55,945 nucleotides of DNA, taken from NCBI GenBank assembly GCA_903893675.1, contig CAITNA010000174.1, forward strand, positions 1 to 55,945. Reading direction: 5' to 3'. This DNA is from an uncultured Micrococcales bacterium (GTDB taxonomy: Bacteria; Actinomycetota; Actinomycetes; Actinomycetales; Microbacteriaceae). The translations under genes and the position numbers were made by a program. Position 1 is the first letter of the stretch, and every line of letters begins with the position of its first letter. The notes beneath the pieces were generated by a model. The model searched no databases and was not told where the DNA came from. It worked only from the letters and a program-made list of their open reading frames with translations. This document shows, piece by piece, positions 53,705-55,945 of this stretch.

Positions 53705-53818
53705 GATCACACCTCCTTGCTCTACTCAGCTACCGAGGCCAAAATGCGCTAAACGGTAGGCCAAAGCAGGGCAAAGCAAGCCCCACCAGGCCCTTTAAGT
53801 GTCGCAACGCGCGCGAAT

Positions 53819-53849
53819 TACATCAATGTAGTTATTCGGGTATACCGAA
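53819..53849. promoter_or_regulatory. Two palindromes upstream of the giant gene
   Basis: TACATCAATGTA (53819-53830) and TTCGGGTATACCGAA (53835-53849) lie between the rplL terminator and the giant gene, 115-145 bp before its start. On the minus strand TACATT could be a -10 with TTGTTC (16-bp spacer) as -35. If so, the second palindrome sits in the promoter spacer and the first overlaps the -10 and start region. Confidence 0.4.
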
Positions 53850-53850
53850 C

Positions 53851-53878
53851 AAAAAACCCGCCCTAAAAGGGCGGGTTT
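53851..53878 (-). terminator. Intrinsic terminator of rplJ-rplL
   Basis: On the minus strand a 10-bp perfect stem AAACCCGCCC / GGGCGGGTTT with a 5-nt loop runs into TTTTTTG. It lies 22 bp after the rplL stop and separates the ribosomal operon from the giant gene. Confidence 0.9.
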
Positions 53879-53899
53879 CCTGAGAGTTTTGGAGCTGAA

Positions 53900-54283
53900 T
53901 TACTTCAGAACTACCTTTGCGCCGGCGCCCTCAAGAGCAGCCTTTGCCTTCTCGGCAGTGTCCTTGTTTGCACCCTCGAGAACGGTTGCAGGTGCACCGT
54001 CAACGAGAGCCTTTGCCTCGCCAAGACCGAGGTTGGTCAGGGCGCGAACTTCCTTAATTACAGCGATCTTCTGGTCGCCAGCTGACTCGAGAACTACGTC
54101 GAACGAGTCCTTCTCCTCAGCAGCCTCAGCAGCGCCGCCAGCTGCAGGTGCAGCAGCGACTGCAACTGGTGCAGCAGCGGTTACTTCGAAGACCTCTTCG
54201 AACTTCTTAACGAACTCGCTGAGCTCGATGAGCGAAAGCTCCTTGAAAGCGTCGATCAACTGGTCGGTTGAAAGCTTTGCCAT
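53900..54283 (-). CDS. rplL: 50S ribosomal protein L7/L12
   Basis: A 127-aa stalk protein. The N-terminal dimerisation domain (MAKLSTDQLIDAFKELSLIELSEFVKKFEEVF) is joined by an Ala/Pro/Val hinge to the C-terminal factor-binding domain (FDVVLESAGDQKIAVIKEVRALTNLGLGEAKALVDGAP), where K and GLGEAK contact elongation factors. RBS AGGAG is 7 nt from the ATG. It is 48 bp after rplJ and ends at a strong terminator. Confidence 0.98.
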   Translation of the reverse strand: MAKLSTDQLIDAFKELSLIELSEFVKKFEEVFEVTAAAPVAVAAAPAAGGAAEAAEEKDSFDVVLESAGDQKIAVIKEVRALTNLGLGEAKALVDGAPATVLEGANKDTAEKAKAALEGAGAKVVLK

Positions 54284-54331
54284 TTTTATCTCCTATTGGT
54301 TTGAAGCAGTTTTTGGGGTAAATCCGAGTTC

Positions 54332-54838
54332 TTAGGCCTGCTTGATGCGCAGGGCGTCGACGGTGCGAGCGGCCTGGGCAAGCGGAGCCTGGAACATGTA
54401 AGCAGCCTGGAACATCTTGGCCTTGAATGCGCTGGCGGCCTTGGCCAACAGCACCTCGCGGCTTTCGAGGTCGGCAAGCTTCTTAACCTCGTCGGCGGTC
54501 AGGGCGGCGCCGTCAAGGACACCGCTCTTTAGAACGAACAGAGGGTTTGCCTTCGCAAAGTCACGCAATGCCTTAGCAACCGACACGGCGTCGCCGTGTA
54601 CGAATGCCATCGCGCTAGGACCGAAGAGCTGGCCATCAAAGGCACTAACTCCTGCGTTCTTGGCAGCGATCTCAAGCAGAGTGTTCTTTGCTACGGCGTA
54701 GGTTGCGTCCTTGCTGATTGACTTGCGCAGCTCCTTGAGCTGGGCAACAGTAAGGCCGCGGTACTCGGTTAGGAGAACAGCGTTCGAGCTCTTGAACGAG
54801 TCAGTAAGCTCGGCGACGTTCTGTACCTTGTTCGCCAT
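54332..54838 (-). CDS. rplJ: 50S ribosomal protein L10
   Basis: A 168-aa base of the L7/L12 stalk. It starts MANKVQNVAELTDSFKSSNAVLLTEYRGLTVAQLKELRKSI, the usual RNA-binding N-terminus, and contains GPSAMAFVHGDAVSVAKAL; the C-terminal helix that carries L12 dimers follows. RBS AAGGAG is 6 nt before the ATG. In many bacteria L10 with L12 represses its own operon by binding the leader; a structured leader precedes this gene. Confidence 0.98.
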   Translation of the reverse strand: MANKVQNVAELTDSFKSSNAVLLTEYRGLTVAQLKELRKSISKDATYAVAKNTLLEIAAKNAGVSAFDGQLFGPSAMAFVHGDAVSVAKALRDFAKANPLFVLKSGVLDGAALTADEVKKLADLESREVLLAKAASAFKAKMFQAAYMFQAPLAQAARTVDALRIKQA

Positions 54839-55039
54839 GGCACTCCTTGATTGTTTGTGCCGGTCAGCCCCAAAAACAAAAAAGCTCCGAGCGCAGAGGC
54901 ACGGAGCGGCGGCCCAGAAGGGCAGTTACTTCATACACCTGCGCGGGCCAGCATTTCTGCAATCTTCGTCGGCGCGTGCGAATCAGAGATTTCTCTTTGA
55001 TTTGCCTGCCCCGAAACCGGCGGTCTTTGGCTAAAAGTC
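54839..55039 (-). promoter_or_regulatory. rplJL leader RNA (L10-leader-like) with terminator-like hairpin
   Basis: Between the candidate promoter and rplJ lies about 195 nt of leader with purine-rich and hairpin-forming segments (around 54925-55000), ending in the stem GCTCCG/CGGAGC (54907-54884) followed by six T (54883-54878). The hairpin lies 40 nt before the ATG and downstream of the only promoter seen, so rplJ transcription must pass it. This arrangement suggests attenuation of rplJL, possibly by L10-(L12) binding. Confidence 0.55.
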
Positions 55040-55069
55040 AGTCTAGGCGAGGCCGAGCGGTTCGCGCAA
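55040..55069 (-). promoter_or_regulatory. Candidate rplJL promoter
   Basis: On the minus strand TTGCGC (55069-55064) and TAGACT (55045-55040) are separated by 18 bp and match -35/-10 patterns (TTGnnn, TAnnnT). They lie between the amylase gene and the leader. Confidence 0.5.
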
Positions 55070-55098
55070 GCCCCAAGCCCACGCGAACCACCCGATCG

Positions 55099-55945
55099 CT
55101 ATTTCTTCAGTTGGTTCGTGGTGTCGACCTGATAACCCCAGGCTGGCAGGGTCACGGTCTGGCTTGCCGGGATGCTCACCAGCTTGTTGCTCGCATAGTC
55201 ATAGAGCTTGCCGGCCGAGGCTCCCCACGACAGGGTCACCTTCTGCGACTTGTTGGTGAGGTTGATGGCGACCAGCACCTTCGACTTGCCAGACGAACGA
55301 ACGTAGGCCATCACACCATCCTTGTTGGTGGTGACCACACGGATGGCGCCTGCCGCCGAACCCACCGCGAGCGCGGCATTGGTCGACTTGAGCGAGACGA
55401 GCTTGGTGTAAAAAGCGGTCATTGGGCTAGCCACCCAAGGAATCTGGTCTTTCTCGAAGAACGCAAGCTGCTTGTTCATGCCGACCTCTTGCCCGTTATA
55501 GATCAGCGGTGCGCCTGGCAGCGTGAAGTAGAGCACGCTGGCGGCCTTCACTGCGCCGACCGAACCAAGGCGGGCATACTCGGTGCCGTTCCACGAGTTC
55601 TCGTCGTGGTTGGTGATGAAGTTCATCGGGAAAGTGCCGGCCGGGTAGCTGGACTGGATGTTCGAGATCTGTCCGTTGAAGTCATACTTGTTGCCGTTGT
55701 TCGAGCTGAGGGTGTTCTCGGTGCCCAGCAACGACCAGTTGTATGCACTCGAGAAGTCGGTGCCCATGCTCACGTCACCAGGAGCTGCTTCTGCGAGCAT
55801 CCATAGAGGTTTGATTGATTCAAGCGCCACGGATGCCTGGTGCCAGAAGTCATTTGGAACCATGCCGGCAGCATCACAACGGAAGCCGTCGATGTCATAG
55901 GTGTTGACCCAGTACTTCATCGAGTCGACCATCGCCGCGCGCATC
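55099..55945 (-). CDS. GH13 alpha-amylase-family glycoside hydrolase (5' partial)
   Basis: The 281 visible residues are the C-terminal half of a GH13 enzyme that cleaves alpha-glucosidic bonds; the N-terminus lies beyond the right edge. Numbering from the edge, conserved regions are DGFRCDAA with the nucleophile D24, WMLAEA with the acid/base E52, and FITNHDENSW with the transition-state D114. APLIYNGQEVG then follows, and an all-beta C-domain ends in TLPAWGYQVDT. The closest groups are cyclomaltodextrinase/alpha-amylase-like enzymes. Whether it is secreted cannot be judged without the N-terminus. Confidence 0.88.
   Translation of the reverse strand, partial: MRAAMVDSMKYWVNTYDIDGFRCDAAGMVPNDFWHQASVALESIKPLWMLAEAAPGDVSMGTDFSSAYNWSLLGTENTLSSNNGNKYDFNGQISNIQSSYPAGTFPMNFITNHDENSWNGTEYARLGSVGAVKAASVLYFTLPGAPLIYNGQEVGMNKQLAFFEKDQIPWVASPMTAFYTKLVSLKSTNAALAVGSAAGAIRVVTTNKDGVMAYVRSSGKSKVLVAINLTNKSQKVTLSWGASAGKLYDYASNKLVSIPASQTVTLPAWGYQVDTTNQLKK

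Noticed and set aside
21536..53704. Possibility that the giant gene is an assembly artefact of collapsed or expanded repeats
   Set aside because: The frame has no stop over 10,700 codons, the repeats are diverged rather than identical, and both ends carry coherent signals. Repeat number should still be confirmed by long reads.
53705..53710. GTG at 53710 as the start of the giant gene
   Set aside because: It directly abuts the AGGAGGT Shine-Dalgarno sequence, leaving no spacing; the GTG at 53704 has the normal 6-nt spacing and gives an ordinary signal peptide.

Overview
The window looks like chromosomal DNA from a small-genome actinobacterium, most likely a planktonic Microbacteriaceae of the freshwater 'Luna' type (Rhodoluna/Aquiluna relatives). 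This rests on a heliorhodopsin gene, actinobacterial-type gene families, moderate GC, and several genes whose start codon lies 6-7 nt after a TAnnnT-like -10 box (leaderless transcripts). The lineage is an inference; no rRNA gene is present to confirm it.

Left part (1-21 kb), ordinary metabolism and transport. A truncated CDP-glycerol glycerophosphotransferase-like gene (1-851) is followed by an MFS exporter and NAD-dependent reductase pair (minus strand), an uncharacterised 154-aa protein, and a heliorhodopsin followed 6 bp later by a DUF1295 (steroid 5-alpha-reductase-like) membrane protein. Next comes an esterase, then a complete class Ib ribonucleotide reductase operon nrdH-nrdI-nrdE-nrdF preceded by a pair of NrdR boxes, and an Nramp manganese transporter directly after nrdF, which fits the Mn requirement of NrdF. 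An MsbA-like ABC exporter, a 34-aa candidate small membrane protein, an asparaginase divergent from a succinate-semialdehyde dehydrogenase/gamma-glutamyl-GABA hydrolase pair, a cholesterol-oxidase-like GMC enzyme and a saccharopine-dehydrogenase-like enzyme complete this part.

Main feature (21-53.7 kb, minus strand): one uninterrupted gene of about 32 kb encodes a secreted surface protein of about 10,720 residues. From the N-terminus it has a signal peptide, a PA14/GLEYA-like domain, Ig-like domains, about 5,000 residues of filamentous-haemagglutinin-like beta-helix built from about 12 super-repeats of about 1.2 kb, about 35 tandem invasin-like Ig repeats (one interrupted by an unrelated 175-residue domain), further Ig and FN3 domains, a Pro/Thr-rich stalk, an Ala-rich stretch and a polytopic membrane domain of about 10-12 helices. 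The last part is not LPXTG, autotransporter or any anchor I recognise. The gene overlaps by 1 nt a type I membrane protein with thrombospondin-3-like DxDxDG repeats, which in turn overlaps by 1 nt an RBBP9-like serine hydrolase. I propose this three-gene unit as a giant adhesin system with an unusual integral-membrane anchor.

Right part (53.7-55.9 kb, minus strand): rplL and rplJ, with a leader that contains a terminator-like hairpin upstream of rplJ, and the C-terminal part of a GH13 alpha-amylase running off the window. No tRNA, rRNA, CRISPR array, insertion sequence or phage gene was seen.
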